A stretch of DNA of 29,827 nucleotides from assembly GCA_902373525.1 (NCBI GenBank), contig CABKMN010000026.1, forward strand, positions 1 through 29,827, given 5' to 3'. Numbering within the stretch: the stretch's first letter is position 1; every line of letters starts with the position of its first letter. Both the position numbers and the translations under genes were made by a program. Source of the DNA: an uncultured Bilophila sp. (GTDB lineage: Bacteria; Desulfobacterota; Desulfovibrionia; Desulfovibrionales; Desulfovibrionaceae). This document shows, one piece after another, positions 1 through 7,320 of the stretch. The notes beneath the pieces were generated by a model, which saw only the letters and a list, made by a program, of their open reading frames with translations, had not been told where the DNA came from and searched no databases.

Positions 1-70
1 AAGGAAATCGGGGGAGGGGAGGAGAAACGTTTCTTCAGAAACGTTTCTCCTCCCCTCCCCCGATTTCCTT
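1..70 (-). terminator. Long perfect palindrome after the formate dehydrogenase gene
   Basis: Bases 1-34 and 37-70 are perfect reverse complements around a 2-base TC centre, giving a possible 34-bp stem. One arm is G-rich and the centre reads TTCT-TC-AGAA. It starts 7 bases beyond the stop codon of the minus-strand formate dehydrogenase gene, so it is placed to act as a terminator or 3' mRNA stabiliser. There is no clear T-run, so classic intrinsic termination is not certain. The window begins inside or at the edge of the element, so it may extend further left. It belongs to the same family as 18046-18083 and 29794-29827. Confidence 0.7.
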
Positions 71-77
71 CCTGTTC

Positions 78-2126
78 CTAGTCCTGTTTGGCTTCCTCCA
101 CCCGGACGGGGGTCAGCTTGAGGGCCGGAATCTTGACCGTGGGGTCAAGCCGATCATGACTGGTCAGGGCGTTGGCCGGGCTCTCCTCGAAATGGAAGGG
201 CAGGAAAACCGTTCCGGGTCTGAGGTCCGTGGTCGTACGCAGACGGGCGATGACCGAACCCTGCGCCGAGGTGACGCGCACCTTCCGGTTGTCCTTGAGC
301 CGCAACGCCGCCGCGTCGTCCGGGTGCATGTCCAGAAACGCTTCGGGATACTCGCGGTCCAGCGCCCACGAGCGCCGGGTCATGGTCCCCGTGTGGTAGT
401 GGTGCGACAGCCGCCCCGTCAGCAGCGTGAACGGGTAGGCTTCGTCCGTTCCGGCTCCGGGATCGGGAGGGACGTCGTTCACCGTGAACAGCCCGAGCCC
501 CCGCGTGAAGGTTGCGGCGTGCAGGTAGGGCGTGCCCGGATGATCGGCGGTCGGACAGGGCCAGCACAGCCCCTGCTCCTCGGCCAGCCGGGTGTAGTCC
601 ATACCCGCGTAGCTCGGCACCACTTGACGGATTTCGTTGAAGATTTCCCTTGGGGAATCGTAGTCGGCCCGCCCGCCGAGCGCGTTGATCACGTCGCAGA
701 GGATGCGCCAGTCCGGGCGCGTGCCCGGCAGCGGCGAGAGGACCTCGTTGACGAGCTGTACGCGGCGCTCGGTGTTGGTGAACGTGCCCTGCTTTTCGAG
801 GTAGCTGGTCGCGGGCAGCACCACGTCCGCAAGTTGGGCCGTGGGCGTCAGAAAAATGTCCTGCACGATGAGGAAATCAAGGTTCCGCAAGCCTTCTTCG
901 ACTTTCGCCGCGTCCGGGTCCGACTGCATGGGGTTTTCGCCCATGATGTAGGCCGCGCGGACGGAGCCGTCGCGCATGCCCTCCATGATCTCGGTGAGCG
1001 TCTTGCCCTGCTCGTCCGCGAACGGCCCCCAGAGCCGCCCGAAACGCTGATGCCCCAGATCGGCGTCCGCCTTCACATAGCCGGGCAGGGTTTCGGGCAG
1101 CGCGCCCATGTCGCAGGAGCCCTGCACGTTGTTCTGGCCGCGCAGGGGGATCAGTCCGGTGGAGGGCCGCCCGACCATGCCGCAGAGCATGACGAGGTTC
1201 GCCAGCGCGCCGCAGGTTCGGGTACCCGTCACCTGCTGGGTGACGCCCATGCAGTACAGGATAACCGATTTCGGCCCCGTGGCGTAGAGCCGGGCCGCCT
1301 CGCGGACGGACTCCGGCGGCAGGCCGGTGAGCGGCGCGGCCCATTCGGGGGTGCAGTCCCGCAGAGAGTCCTCCAGCGCCGTGAAATTTTCGGTGCGCTC
1401 GTTGATGAAGGTTTCGTCGTGCGCCTGTTCCTCGAACAGAATGACGTGCATCATGGCGTTGATCAGCGCGAGGTTGCTCCCCGGACGGATCGGCAGGTGC
1501 AGATCGGCCAGCGCCGCCACGGGGGTGCGCCGGGGATCGATGGTGACGAGTTTGGCCCCCCGTTTTTTGGCGGCGGTGATGCGGGCGTAGACCAGCGGGT
1601 GCTGCGCCGAGGTGTTGGAGCCGATGACGAAGATGACGTCCGAGGAGCGGATTTCCTCAATGCCGTTGGTGGCCGCGCCGGACCCGAATGCGGTGGCCAG
1701 ACCGGCCACGGTGGGGCTGTGTCAGAGGCGGGCGCAGTGATCGATGTTCGGGGAGCCGATCACCGCTCTGGTCAGTTTGGCGGCGAGATAGTTTTCCTCG
1801 TTGGTGCAGCGCGCGGACGCGAACATGGCGAACGCGCCGGGGCCGTGGGCGCGGATCACCGAACGCAGGTGGTCGGCGATGGCCCGGTAGGCCTGACTCC
1901 ACGAGACGGCTTGCAGCGTGCCGTCCTCCTGCCGGAGAAGGGGCTGATCCAGCCGGTCGGGATGGCGCGCGAACCCGTGCCCCTGCCAGCCCTTCGAGCA
2001 CAGCATGCCCCGGCTGACGGGGTGGTCCTGTTTGGGCAGGACGCCGACGATGCGCCCGCCTTCCACGGTCAGGTAGAGATTGCACCCGCAGCCGCAGTAG
2101 CCGCAGGTGGTCAGGACTTTTTTCAT
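78..2126 (-). CDS. fdhF: Selenocysteine-containing formate dehydrogenase, alpha (catalytic) subunit, FdhF-like
   Basis: Oxidises formate to CO2 at a bis-molybdopterin Mo/W centre. Seen: an N-terminal 4Fe-4S motif C8-X2-C11-X3-C15 with C43, then the molybdopterin oxidoreductase body, then a C-terminal dinucleotide-binding domain (TGRLSHHYHTGTMTRR region onward). The reading frame is broken only by a UGA at 1722-1724, codon 135, within DHCARL-U-HSPTVAGLA. This matches the Sec-His active site of E. coli FdhF (Sec140-His141) and is followed by a SECIS hairpin, so the two ORFs are one selenoprotein of 682 residues (FdhF is about 715). The ATG at 2126 has a GGAG upstream; the earlier TTG at 2159 overlaps a good -10 box and is rejected. 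There is no Tat signal, so it is probably cytoplasmic. No electron-transfer subunit is visible in the window. Which electron carrier it uses is unknown. Confidence 0.93.
1693..1724 (-). promoter_or_regulatory. Sec UGA codon and bacterial SECIS hairpin
   Basis: On the minus strand the UGA (1724-1722) is followed after 12 bases by GTGGCC-GGTCT-GGCCAC (1709-1693). This is a perfect 6-bp stem with a GGUCU loop. The E. coli fdhF SECIS, bound by SelB, has the same GGUCU loop at nearly the same distance from UGA. The stem lies inside the coding sequence, as in other bacterial selenoprotein genes. It implies that the genome encodes SelA, SelB, SelC and SelD elsewhere. Confidence 0.9.
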
Positions 2127-2158
2127 GGTCGCGCTCCGGGAGACTGTTCGGTTGACCA

Positions 2159-2187
2159 AGAATAGCTCCTGATTGTAACGCTTACAA
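2159..2187 (-). promoter_or_regulatory. Putative fdhF promoter overlapped by a palindromic operator
   Basis: On the minus strand TTGTAA (2187-2182), a 17-base spacer and TATTCT (2164-2159) form a sigma70-type promoter, giving a 5' leader of about 25 bases before the ATG at 2126. The -35 box is one half of a perfect inverted repeat TTGTAA-CGC-TTACAA (2173-2187). A protein bound there would block RNA polymerase, so repression is the likely mode. The regulator is not identifiable; the CG at the centre is reminiscent of LacI-type sites. Confidence 0.55.
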
Positions 2188-2425
2188 GCCTTTTCGCTGA
2201 TTGTGCGGAAAAGTTTTTCCGATTCCGATTGTTTTTCTCTCTGAAACTGTTTGTTTCGTTAACAGGCATTCCGTAACCCGCCGTTTCAAAGGACTGCGTT
2301 CCGGCCCGTTTCCCCGCTCCGGCGGGGGCCGTATTCCCGTCTGCCGTCCTTCCATGTGCCTGCCCGCGCACCTGCTGACATCGTTCAATCTTTCTTGGGG
2401 AACGATGCCGGGTAGGGTGCAGTCC
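2188..2425. other. Interval between fdhF and the phage cassette
   Basis: No gene is seen in this 238-bp stretch. It holds a 16-bp palindrome CGGAAAA-GT-TTTTCCG (2206-2221) and a T-rich segment (2214-2260) that is clearly less GC-rich than its surroundings. The left boundary of the phage-derived DNA must lie here, but no attachment core, transposable-phage end repeat or target duplication can be recognised. A promoter for the head genes is expected here, but none stands out. Confidence 0.4.
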
Positions 2426-3499
2426 ATGAAGCAATCACCCCCACATTCATTCTCTTTGTCACCGGTCGCGGATTCGCTCCGCCAGCCGTTCCCGGAAATC
2501 CGGCTTCTGCCCGACGGCGCGTTCGCCGCGCGCGACGGCAGGCCCGGAACGCTCACGGGAGGAACCCTCAACGCGTGGACGCTGTCGCAGGCGTCCGCCG
2601 CCCGGCTGATCGCGCAGTGGCGTCGGCGGGAAACGCCGCTGGTCATCGACTACGAGCACCAGAGCCTCAACGCCCGCCACAACGGGCGGCCCGCTCCGGC
2701 GGCGGGCTGGATCGAGTCGCTCCGCCATGCGCCCGGCGAGGGGCTGTTCGCGGCGGTCCGCTGGACCGAAGGCGCGAAGGCGTTCATCGGACAGGACGAA
2801 TACCGGTTCATCTCGCCGGTGTTTTCCTTCAACCCCCAAACCGGCGAGGTGCTGGAGCTGAAGGGCGCGGCGCTCACCAACGTGCCCGCGCTCGACGGGC
2901 TCGGCGCAATCGCCGCCACCGAGGCGTTTCCGGGGCTGCCCGGTTCGCCCGAACCGCAACAGGAGGCGGACATGACTGCGCTCAACAGGCTGAAACGGTT
3001 GCTCGGACTGCCCGAAGACGCCGAGGACGGGGCCGTGCAGTCCGAACTGGACAGGCTGGAGTCCCTGCTGGCTCCCGACGAAGACCCCTTGCTGGGCGCG
3101 GCGCGGCCCACGCTGTTCGACTACGTGCAGGCCTGCCACCCCGACGCGGCGCTGAACACGCTGGAGCGCGTCAACGCCTCCCTGCGCGAACAGCTTTCCG
3201 TGGCGCTGACGAGCGCACAGGGCGACCGGGTGTCCCGGCTGGTCGAGGAGGCCGTAGCCGAGGGGCGTCTGAGCCGCGGGCTCGTCGGCTGGGCGGCCAC
3301 GCTCGGACGGCAGAACCCCGAAGCGCTGGAAAGTTATCTGGCGGCGGTGTCGCCCCTCGCGGCGCTGACGTCGTTCCAGACGGGCGGAGGCCGCGCGTCG
3401 CTCGCCTCGCCCGCCGCCTCCCCGCTTTCCGACGAGGAACGGTTCGTCTGCGCGCAGCTCGGTCTCAGCGAAGCCGATTTCGCGGCGGTAAGAGGCTAG
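2426..3499 (+). CDS. Mu gpI-like prohead protease/scaffold precursor
   Basis: Maturation protease of a Mu-like capsid; in Mu, gpI (361 residues) cleaves itself and the scaffold during head assembly. This 357-residue protein matches in length. It shows family landmarks: an N-terminal RLLPDGAFAARDGRP stretch, the VIDYEHQ motif near residue 75, RFISPVFSF near residue 130 and ALTNVPALDGL near residue 155. These are followed by a charged, helical C-terminal scaffold half. The start is the ATG at 2426 (MKQSPP); ATG 2405, seven codons earlier and behind GGGGAA, is an equally possible start. The next gene is the major head protein, as in Mu. In Mu, terminase, portal and gp30/F genes come before it; none is present here. 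Confidence 0.82.
   Translation: MKQSPPHSFSLSPVADSLRQPFPEIRLLPDGAFAARDGRPGTLTGGTLNAWTLSQASAARLIAQWRRRETPLVIDYEHQSLNARHNGRPAPAAGWIESLRHAPGEGLFAAVRWTEGAKAFIGQDEYRFISPVFSFNPQTGEVLELKGAALTNVPALDGLGAIAATEAFPGLPGSPEPQQEADMTALNRLKRLLGLPEDAEDGAVQSELDRLESLLAPDEDPLLGAARPTLFDYVQACHPDAALNTLERVNASLREQLSVALTSAQGDRVSRLVEEAVAEGRLSRGLVGWAATLGRQNPEALESYLAAVSPLAALTSFQTGGGRASLASPAASPLSDEERFVCAQLGLSEADFAAVRG
2972..3499 (+). CDS. Nested in-frame scaffold protein (Mu gpZ analogue)
   Basis: Within the protease gene, AGGAGG at 2961-2966 lies 5 bases before an in-frame ATG at 2972 (MTALNRLKRLLGL). Translation from it gives a 175-residue protein made only of the helical C-terminal part. In phage Mu, scaffold Z is produced in the same way from an internal start in gene I. 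The strong ribosome-binding site right at the domain boundary is direct support; actual expression is inferred. Confidence 0.65.
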   Translation: MTALNRLKRLLGLPEDAEDGAVQSELDRLESLLAPDEDPLLGAARPTLFDYVQACHPDAALNTLERVNASLREQLSVALTSAQGDRVSRLVEEAVAEGRLSRGLVGWAATLGRQNPEALESYLAAVSPLAALTSFQTGGGRASLASPAASPLSDEERFVCAQLGLSEADFAAVRG

Positions 3500-3767
3500 G
3501 GCACGACCGGGGAAGGGCGGTCCGAGGAACCGCTCCCTTCCCCGCACTCCGGCAAGGTTTGGGAAAGGCGCGGCCGTATCTCCTTCTTGCTTGTTGTCGC
3601 TCGACGACATTTGAACGTCGTGAAACGGCAGGAACGCCTTTCGTGCAACCTCCCCGCCAAGCGAAGGTCTTGGGAAGATGAGGGGAGGGGGGAGAGGAGA
3701 AGAAAGCTCTTCTCCGGAAGGGGGGCTTCTTCCCTCCCCGTGATAACCGTCAACCAAAGGAAAAATC
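3500..3767 (+). repeat. Intergenic G-rich/C-rich hairpins between protease and major head genes
   Basis: No gene is seen. Just after the protease stop, GGGGAAGGG (about 3511-3519) can pair with CCCTTCCCC (about 3536-3544). A second element at about 3680-3742 has G-rich DNA, an AGAAGA...TCTTCT inner stem and a closing CTTCTTCCCTCCCC arm. Both resemble the TTCT...AGAA palindromes outside the phage region, though degenerate. They may act as partial terminators that set head-protein dosage. AAAGGA before 3768 is the ribosome-binding site of the next gene. Confidence 0.5.
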
Positions 3768-4712
3768 ATGGCTCTTGTGACGAGTTCTCTTGTGTCCGCC
3801 CTGCGCGTGGGCTTCCAGCGCGAATTTCAGGATGCGCTGTCGTCCGCGCCCTCGCAGTGGGACAAACTGTCCACGCGCGTGCCGAGCAGCTCGGCGGGCA
3901 ACACCTACGGCTGGATCGGGCAGTTCCCCAAGCTCCGCGAATGGTCGGGCGACCGCTCGTTCAACAACATCAAGGAACACGGCTACTCGGTGATGAACAA
4001 CCTCTATGAGGCCACCGTGGACATCCCCCGCACGGCGGTGGAGGACGACGACATCGGCGTCTACGCCCCCCTGTTCCGTGAAATGGGCTACGCCGCCGGA
4101 ACCCATCCGGACGAAATCGTGTTCGGCCTGCTCAAGAACGGCACCACGGGCATCTGCTACGACGGCAAGGCCTTTTTTGCGGCGGATCACCCCGTCTATC
4201 CCAAGGCCGACGGTACCGGAACGGCGCAGGCCGCGTCCAACTGGCTGCGTCCCGCCGCCGTGGACGGCACCGTCACCGACGGTACGCCGTGGTTCCTGCT
4301 GGACGTCTCGCGCCCGCTGCGCCCGTTCATCTTTCAGGAGCGCACCGCCCCGGAACTTCAGGTCATCACGAACCCGGACAACGACTACGTGTTCATGAAG
4401 GACAAGATTCCCTACGGCATCCGCTACCGCTGCAACGGCGGCTACGGGTTCTGGCAGCAGGCCGTATGCAGCACGCGGGAACTGACCGCCGACAACTTCG
4501 CCGCCGCCCTTGAGGCCATGCAGAACTTCCGGGCCGACGGCGGACGTCCGCTCGGGCTCGGTTTCGGCGGGGAGGCCGGAACCCTGCTCATCGTGCCCCC
4601 GTCCCTCCAGTCCGCCGCCCGCCGGATCGTCTCCGCCGAACAGGACCCCGACGGCGGCAGCAACATCTGGTACCGCGCCGCCACGCTGCTGGTCAGCCAC
4701 TGGCTGATTTGA
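3768..4712 (+). CDS. Mu gpT-like major head protein
   Basis: Major capsid subunit. It has 314 residues, close to Mu gpT (about 305), and sits directly after the protease/scaffold gene as in Mu. Family-like features are an N-terminal helix (LVSALRVGFQREFQDAL), a WIGQFPKLREWSGDRS stretch near residue 50, the VDIPRTAVEDDDIGVY segment near residue 85, and a YDGKAFFAADHP loop in the middle. The end reads NIWYRAATLLVSHWLI, as expected for gpT-like proteins ending in the tightly folded axial domain. The start follows AAAGGA with a 7-base spacer. There are no frameshifts or stops. Confidence 0.87.
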   Translation: MALVTSSLVSALRVGFQREFQDALSSAPSQWDKLSTRVPSSSAGNTYGWIGQFPKLREWSGDRSFNNIKEHGYSVMNNLYEATVDIPRTAVEDDDIGVYAPLFREMGYAAGTHPDEIVFGLLKNGTTGICYDGKAFFAADHPVYPKADGTGTAQAASNWLRPAAVDGTVTDGTPWFLLDVSRPLRPFIFQERTAPELQVITNPDNDYVFMKDKIPYGIRYRCNGGYGFWQQAVCSTRELTADNFAAALEAMQNFRADGGRPLGLGFGGEAGTLLIVPPSLQSAARRIVSAEQDPDGGSNIWYRAATLLVSHWLI

Positions 4713-4749
4713 CGGAACGGGGCGGGCGTCGGCTTCGCCGCCCCCATCT

Positions 4750-4779
4750 GGGCGACCGGAAGGCGCGGAAAGGTCGCCC
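4750..4779 (+). repeat. Hairpin between major head and gp36-like genes
   Basis: GGGCGACC (4750-4757) and GGTCGCCC (4772-4779) are perfect reverse complements around a 14-base loop, in the 159-bp gap after the major head gene. There is no T-run after it, so it is a hairpin of unknown role rather than a clear terminator. The rest of the gap holds no supported gene. Confidence 0.4.
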
Positions 4780-4871
4780 GCCCTCTCTTGAGGAACGCCA
4801 TCCGTGGGTCGGGCTCCCCTTGCAGATGCGGGACGGAGTCCTGCCCGCCGGAGGCAACATTCGGAGGCGCA

Positions 4872-5291
4872 ATGGCATACGCCACGCTTGATCAGCTCGT
4901 GAGCCTGTTCGGGGCGGAGGAAATCCGCGCCCTTTCGGACAGGCGGGGCACGGGCGAACTCGACGAAGGGGTCGTCCTCGACGCGCTGGCGCGGGCCTCT
5001 TCGGAAGTGGACAGCTATCTTGCGGATCGCTACGCGACGCCCCTTTCGGACGCCGCGCCGATCCCGGAGGTGGTCGTGTCCGTCACCGGGGACATCGCCC
5101 GCTATCGGCTCACGGGCGGCGACGTCCGGGACACCGATCCCATCCGCGAACGCTACACGCGGGCGCTCAACTGGCTTCGCGACGTCGCGGACGGCAGGGC
5201 GGGCGTTCCCGGCCTGCCGCCTGCGGGTGAGACGCCGGAAGGTTTACTGCTGGAGCCGGGCGTGCGCCCGTGGGAGGGGGTGACGCCGTGA
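4872..5291 (+). CDS. Mu gp36-like head-tail connector protein (DUF1320 family)
   Basis: 139 residues starting MAYATLDQLVSLFGAEEI. The pattern of LVxLFGxxEI, then a central VVLDALARASSEVDSYLADRYATPL helix, then DIARYRLTG is characteristic of the DUF1320/gp36 family of Mu-like phages. These proteins are thought to sit at the head-tail joint. GGAGG (4863-4867) precedes the ATG at 4872; a longer version from 4788 lacks a ribosome-binding site and family similarity. The stop overlaps the next start (GTGA), so the two genes are translationally coupled. Confidence 0.82.
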   Translation: MAYATLDQLVSLFGAEEIRALSDRRGTGELDEGVVLDALARASSEVDSYLADRYATPLSDAAPIPEVVVSVTGDIARYRLTGGDVRDTDPIRERYTRALNWLRDVADGRAGVPGLPPAGETPEGLLLEPGVRPWEGVTP

Positions 5292-5737
5292 ACCTTACGC
5301 CGATGGAGGTGGAGGACGCGATTGTGGAACTCCTGCGCCCGCTCGCGGAGACGCCCGGGGCGAAGGCCGTTTCGGCGTTTCAGGGCCAGCCCGGCAAGGA
5401 CGTCTGGGAACGGCTGCGGCGCGGACTTCCGGCGGTGCTGGTCCTGTACGCGGGGTCCCCGAGCTTCACCCCTTCGGGGCGGCGGCTGGAAGAGCGCATG
5501 GCGTTCGAGGTGTATGTGATGGACAAAAGTTACCGCTCGGGAACGAACGGGCAGAAGCCCGAACCGGGCCATCCCGGAACGTATGCGCTGCTCGCGGCGG
5601 CGCGGGAGCGGCTCATCGGCGTGCCGCCCCTGCCGGGCATGGGGCCGTGCCTGCCGTCGGCCATCCGGGGCTTCGTGCTGGACGGGGCCAGCGTGTACCG
5701 CATGACGGTTTCGACCGCGCACAACATTTCACTGTAA
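5288..5737 (+). CDS. Mu gp37-like tail-terminator/head-tail joining protein (DUF1834-like)
   Basis: 149 residues. It starts at GTG 5288, which overlaps the TGA of the previous gene (GTGA), indicating coupled translation. The fold signature is a helix (MEVEDAIVELLRPL), a GLPAVLVLYAG strand, then ERMAFEVYVMDKS, with a late ERLIGVPPLPGMGP element. This resembles the gp37/DUF1834 family, which has a tail-terminator-like topology and follows gp36 in Mu-like phages. The assignment rests on motifs and order and is less certain than that of the neighbours. Confidence 0.7.
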   Translation: MNLTPMEVEDAIVELLRPLAETPGAKAVSAFQGQPGKDVWERLRRGLPAVLVLYAGSPSFTPSGRRLEERMAFEVYVMDKSYRSGTNGQKPEPGHPGTYALLAAARERLIGVPPLPGMGPCLPSAIRGFVLDGASVYRMTVSTAHNISL

Positions 5738-5746
5738 GGAGTGGAC

Positions 5747-6709
5747 ATGACTGCAAGTCCGCAGACGAGGAACTACCTGTACGGCAAGGGGGAACTGTTT
5801 TTCCGCGCCGAGGGGAGCGAGGGCTATGACCACCTCGGCAATGCCCCGGCCTTCACCATCAATCTGACCGAGGAAAAGCTGGAGCACTTCAGCTCCATGA
5901 GCGGCACGAAGACCAAGGACCTCCAGTTGGTGACCCAGAAGGGGGCGACCGTCGCCTTCACGCTGGAGGAGTTCACCACCGGCAACGTCCTGCGCGCCTT
6001 CAAGGGCGCGGCGGTGGCGAAGCAGATGCAGGACGCCGAAACCGTGACCGGCATGGCCGTGAGCGCCAACAAGGGGCTGTACACGCTCATCGGCAAGGAA
6101 AAGCTCGGGTTCACCCGTCTGGAGCACGGGGCGGTCACGTCCGGCCCCTTTACCGCCGGGTCCTCGGTGACGGGGTCGACCTCCAGCGCTACGGCGACCG
6201 TCGCCTATGTCGAGGAGGGCGCTCTGGCGTGCGTGAACGTGCGCGGTACGTTCGTGCCCGGCGAACAGATCGCGGCGTCCAGCGCCAAGGCCACGCTGCG
6301 CGGCGTCGCGCGTGTCGCGGACGTGGTGCTGACCGACAAGGCCGCGTCCCCGACCGTCCGCTACCGGCTGGGCGAGGACTACGATTTGAACGTCCGTACC
6401 GGCCTGCTGCGGGTACGCGAATCGTGTTCCGCCGAAACCGTCTACGTGACCGCCGACTGCGAAGCCTGCGACGCGCAGCTCGTGGACGCGCTGACCGCAA
6501 GCGATGTTACCGGTGAGTTGCTTTTTGTGGGACAGCCCGATCAGGGGCCGGGCATGGTGGTGCAGTGCTGGAAGGCGACTCTCTCCCTCGGCGGCGAGGT
6601 CGGGTTCATCAGCGAGGAACTGGCTTCCATCCCCATGACCGGCGAAGTGCTCGCCGACGACCTCAACCATCCCGAAAGCCCGTTCTTCCGGGTGCGCTAT
6701 CTGGGGTAG
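5747..6709 (+). CDS. Phage tail tube protein
   Basis: Expected to form the stacked rings of a non-contractile tail tube. Its 320 residues begin with MTASPQTRNYLYGKGELFF. A PAFTINLTEEKLEHFSS segment comes next, the pattern found in tail-tube proteins of siphovirus-type Mu-like phages. The part around residues 125-165 is rich in Thr/Ser/Val (GSSVTGSTSSATATVAYVEEG) and may be an added Ig-like or decorative domain. ATG 5747 is preceded by AAGGAG (5736-5741); the upstream in-frame GTG at 5741 lies on that site and is unlikely. No sheath gene is nearby, so the tail should be non-contractile. Confidence 0.75.
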   Translation: MTASPQTRNYLYGKGELFFRAEGSEGYDHLGNAPAFTINLTEEKLEHFSSMSGTKTKDLQLVTQKGATVAFTLEEFTTGNVLRAFKGAAVAKQMQDAETVTGMAVSANKGLYTLIGKEKLGFTRLEHGAVTSGPFTAGSSVTGSTSSATATVAYVEEGALACVNVRGTFVPGEQIAASSAKATLRGVARVADVVLTDKAASPTVRYRLGEDYDLNVRTGLLRVRESCSAETVYVTADCEACDAQLVDALTASDVTGELLFVGQPDQGPGMVVQCWKATLSLGGEVGFISEELASIPMTGEVLADDLNHPESPFFRVRYLG

Positions 6710-6715
6710 CGGAAG

Positions 6716-6753
6716 GGGGAGGGAGGCTCTTCCCCGCGAAGCGCCCCCTCCCC
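6716..6753 (+). repeat. G-rich/C-rich hairpin after the tail tube gene
   Basis: GGGGAGGG (6716-6723) pairs with CCCTCCCC (6746-6753), a few bases after the tail tube stop at 6709. The same G-run/C-run composition is seen in the palindromes behind host genes. A partial terminator here would favour tail tube over the distal tail genes, which need fewer copies; that role is inferred. Confidence 0.45.
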
Positions 6754-6781
6754 GCAACACCATCCACGAAGGGAAACCATC

Positions 6782-7138
6782 ATGAGAAAAACAACGGCAT
6801 TCACGATTGAGAACGACAGGGGAACGCTGGACGTGCGGCTTCACGAGCTGACGGTCCGCGAAGTGCTGGACCTCGGCGAACAGTTCGGCAAGGGACCGCT
6901 GGTGCAGGACCTTGAACGCCTGCTGCCCCGGGTGTCCAACCTGACGACCAACGACCTGTTGGACATGACGCCCGGCGAACTCGAACAGGTCTGGGACGAG
7001 TTCCGGGAGGTCAACGAGGCTTTTTTCAGGATTGCCGGAGTGTTGGGCTTCGGCAGGGTGCTGGAGGCGTTTCGGGCGCAGCTGAGGAGCGATCTCATGG
7101 AGGCGGCTTTGGACGGCAGCGGCTCCTCGGAACGGTGA
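6782..7138 (+). CDS. Putative tail assembly chaperone (gpG-like)
   Basis: 118 residues, MRKTTAFTIENDRG..., lying between the tail tube and tape measure genes. That is where long-tailed phages keep the G/GT-type chaperone that coats the tape measure. The ELTVREVLDLGEQFG and EQVWDEFREVNEAFFRIAGVLG segments look like the helical G-like family. Its last base overlaps the ATG of the next ORF (TGATG). A T-TTT-TTC heptamer (7021-7027) lies in the correct frame for -1 slippage, which would join it to the next ORF. Function is inferred from position more than from clear motifs. Confidence 0.62.
   Translation: MRKTTAFTIENDRGTLDVRLHELTVREVLDLGEQFGKGPLVQDLERLLPRVSNLTTNDLLDMTPGELEQVWDEFREVNEAFFRIAGVLGFGRVLEAFRAQLRSDLMEAALDGSGSSER
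7021..7027 (+). promoter_or_regulatory. Candidate -1 programmed frameshift heptamer
   Basis: T-TTT-TTC fits the X-XXY-YYZ slippery rule exactly, with zero-frame codons TTT (82nd minus one) and TTC (codon 82) of the chaperone gene. A -1 shift enters a frame that stays open to 7320 and contains the next ORF, giving a fusion of about 179 residues. Against it: the site is 36 codons before the zero-frame stop, and the -1 frame translation just after it looks non-protein-like. Confidence 0.3.
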
Positions 7139-7320
7139 TGCGGCTGGCGGGAGCCGGGCACAGGGACGTGTTCGAGTACGGCTGGAGCGCGTTTCTCGGC
7201 GCGCTTGAGGCCGATGCGGCGCGGCGGGACGAACGCCTGAAGGACGCCGCCCTTGCCCTGCGTGTGGCCCTGCACGCGGACGGACGGCAGTTCAGGGATT
7301 TTCTGGAGGCACAGGCATGA
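7138..7320 (+). CDS. Small tail ORF, possible T part of a G/GT chaperone pair
   Basis: 60 residues (MRLAGAGHRDVFEYGWSAF...) in the -1 frame relative to the preceding gene, with start and stop sharing bases (TGATG). A further GTG at 7135 is also in frame. No strong ribosome-binding site is visible, so it would be made by re-initiation or frameshifting. It ends four bases into the tape measure gene. Its position directly before the tape measure gene is typical of the T extension of tail chaperones. No motif was recognised. Confidence 0.55.
   Translation: MRLAGAGHRDVFEYGWSAFLGALEADAARRDERLKDAALALRVALHADGRQFRDFLEAQA

Noticed and set aside
1722..2159. Formate dehydrogenase as two truncated genes or a pseudogene
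   Set aside because: The only break is a UGA at the selenocysteine position, followed by a proper SECIS hairpin.
156..2165. 669-residue plus-strand open frame opposite formate dehydrogenase
   Set aside because: It is the antisense shadow of the fdhF coding strand; Arg/Val/Gly-rich translation without motifs, while the minus strand gives an unmistakable enzyme.
2188..2425. Mu-type left end or attachment site
   Set aside because: No recognisable end repeats, no terminal TG/CA pairing with the right edge, and no target duplication could be identified by eye.
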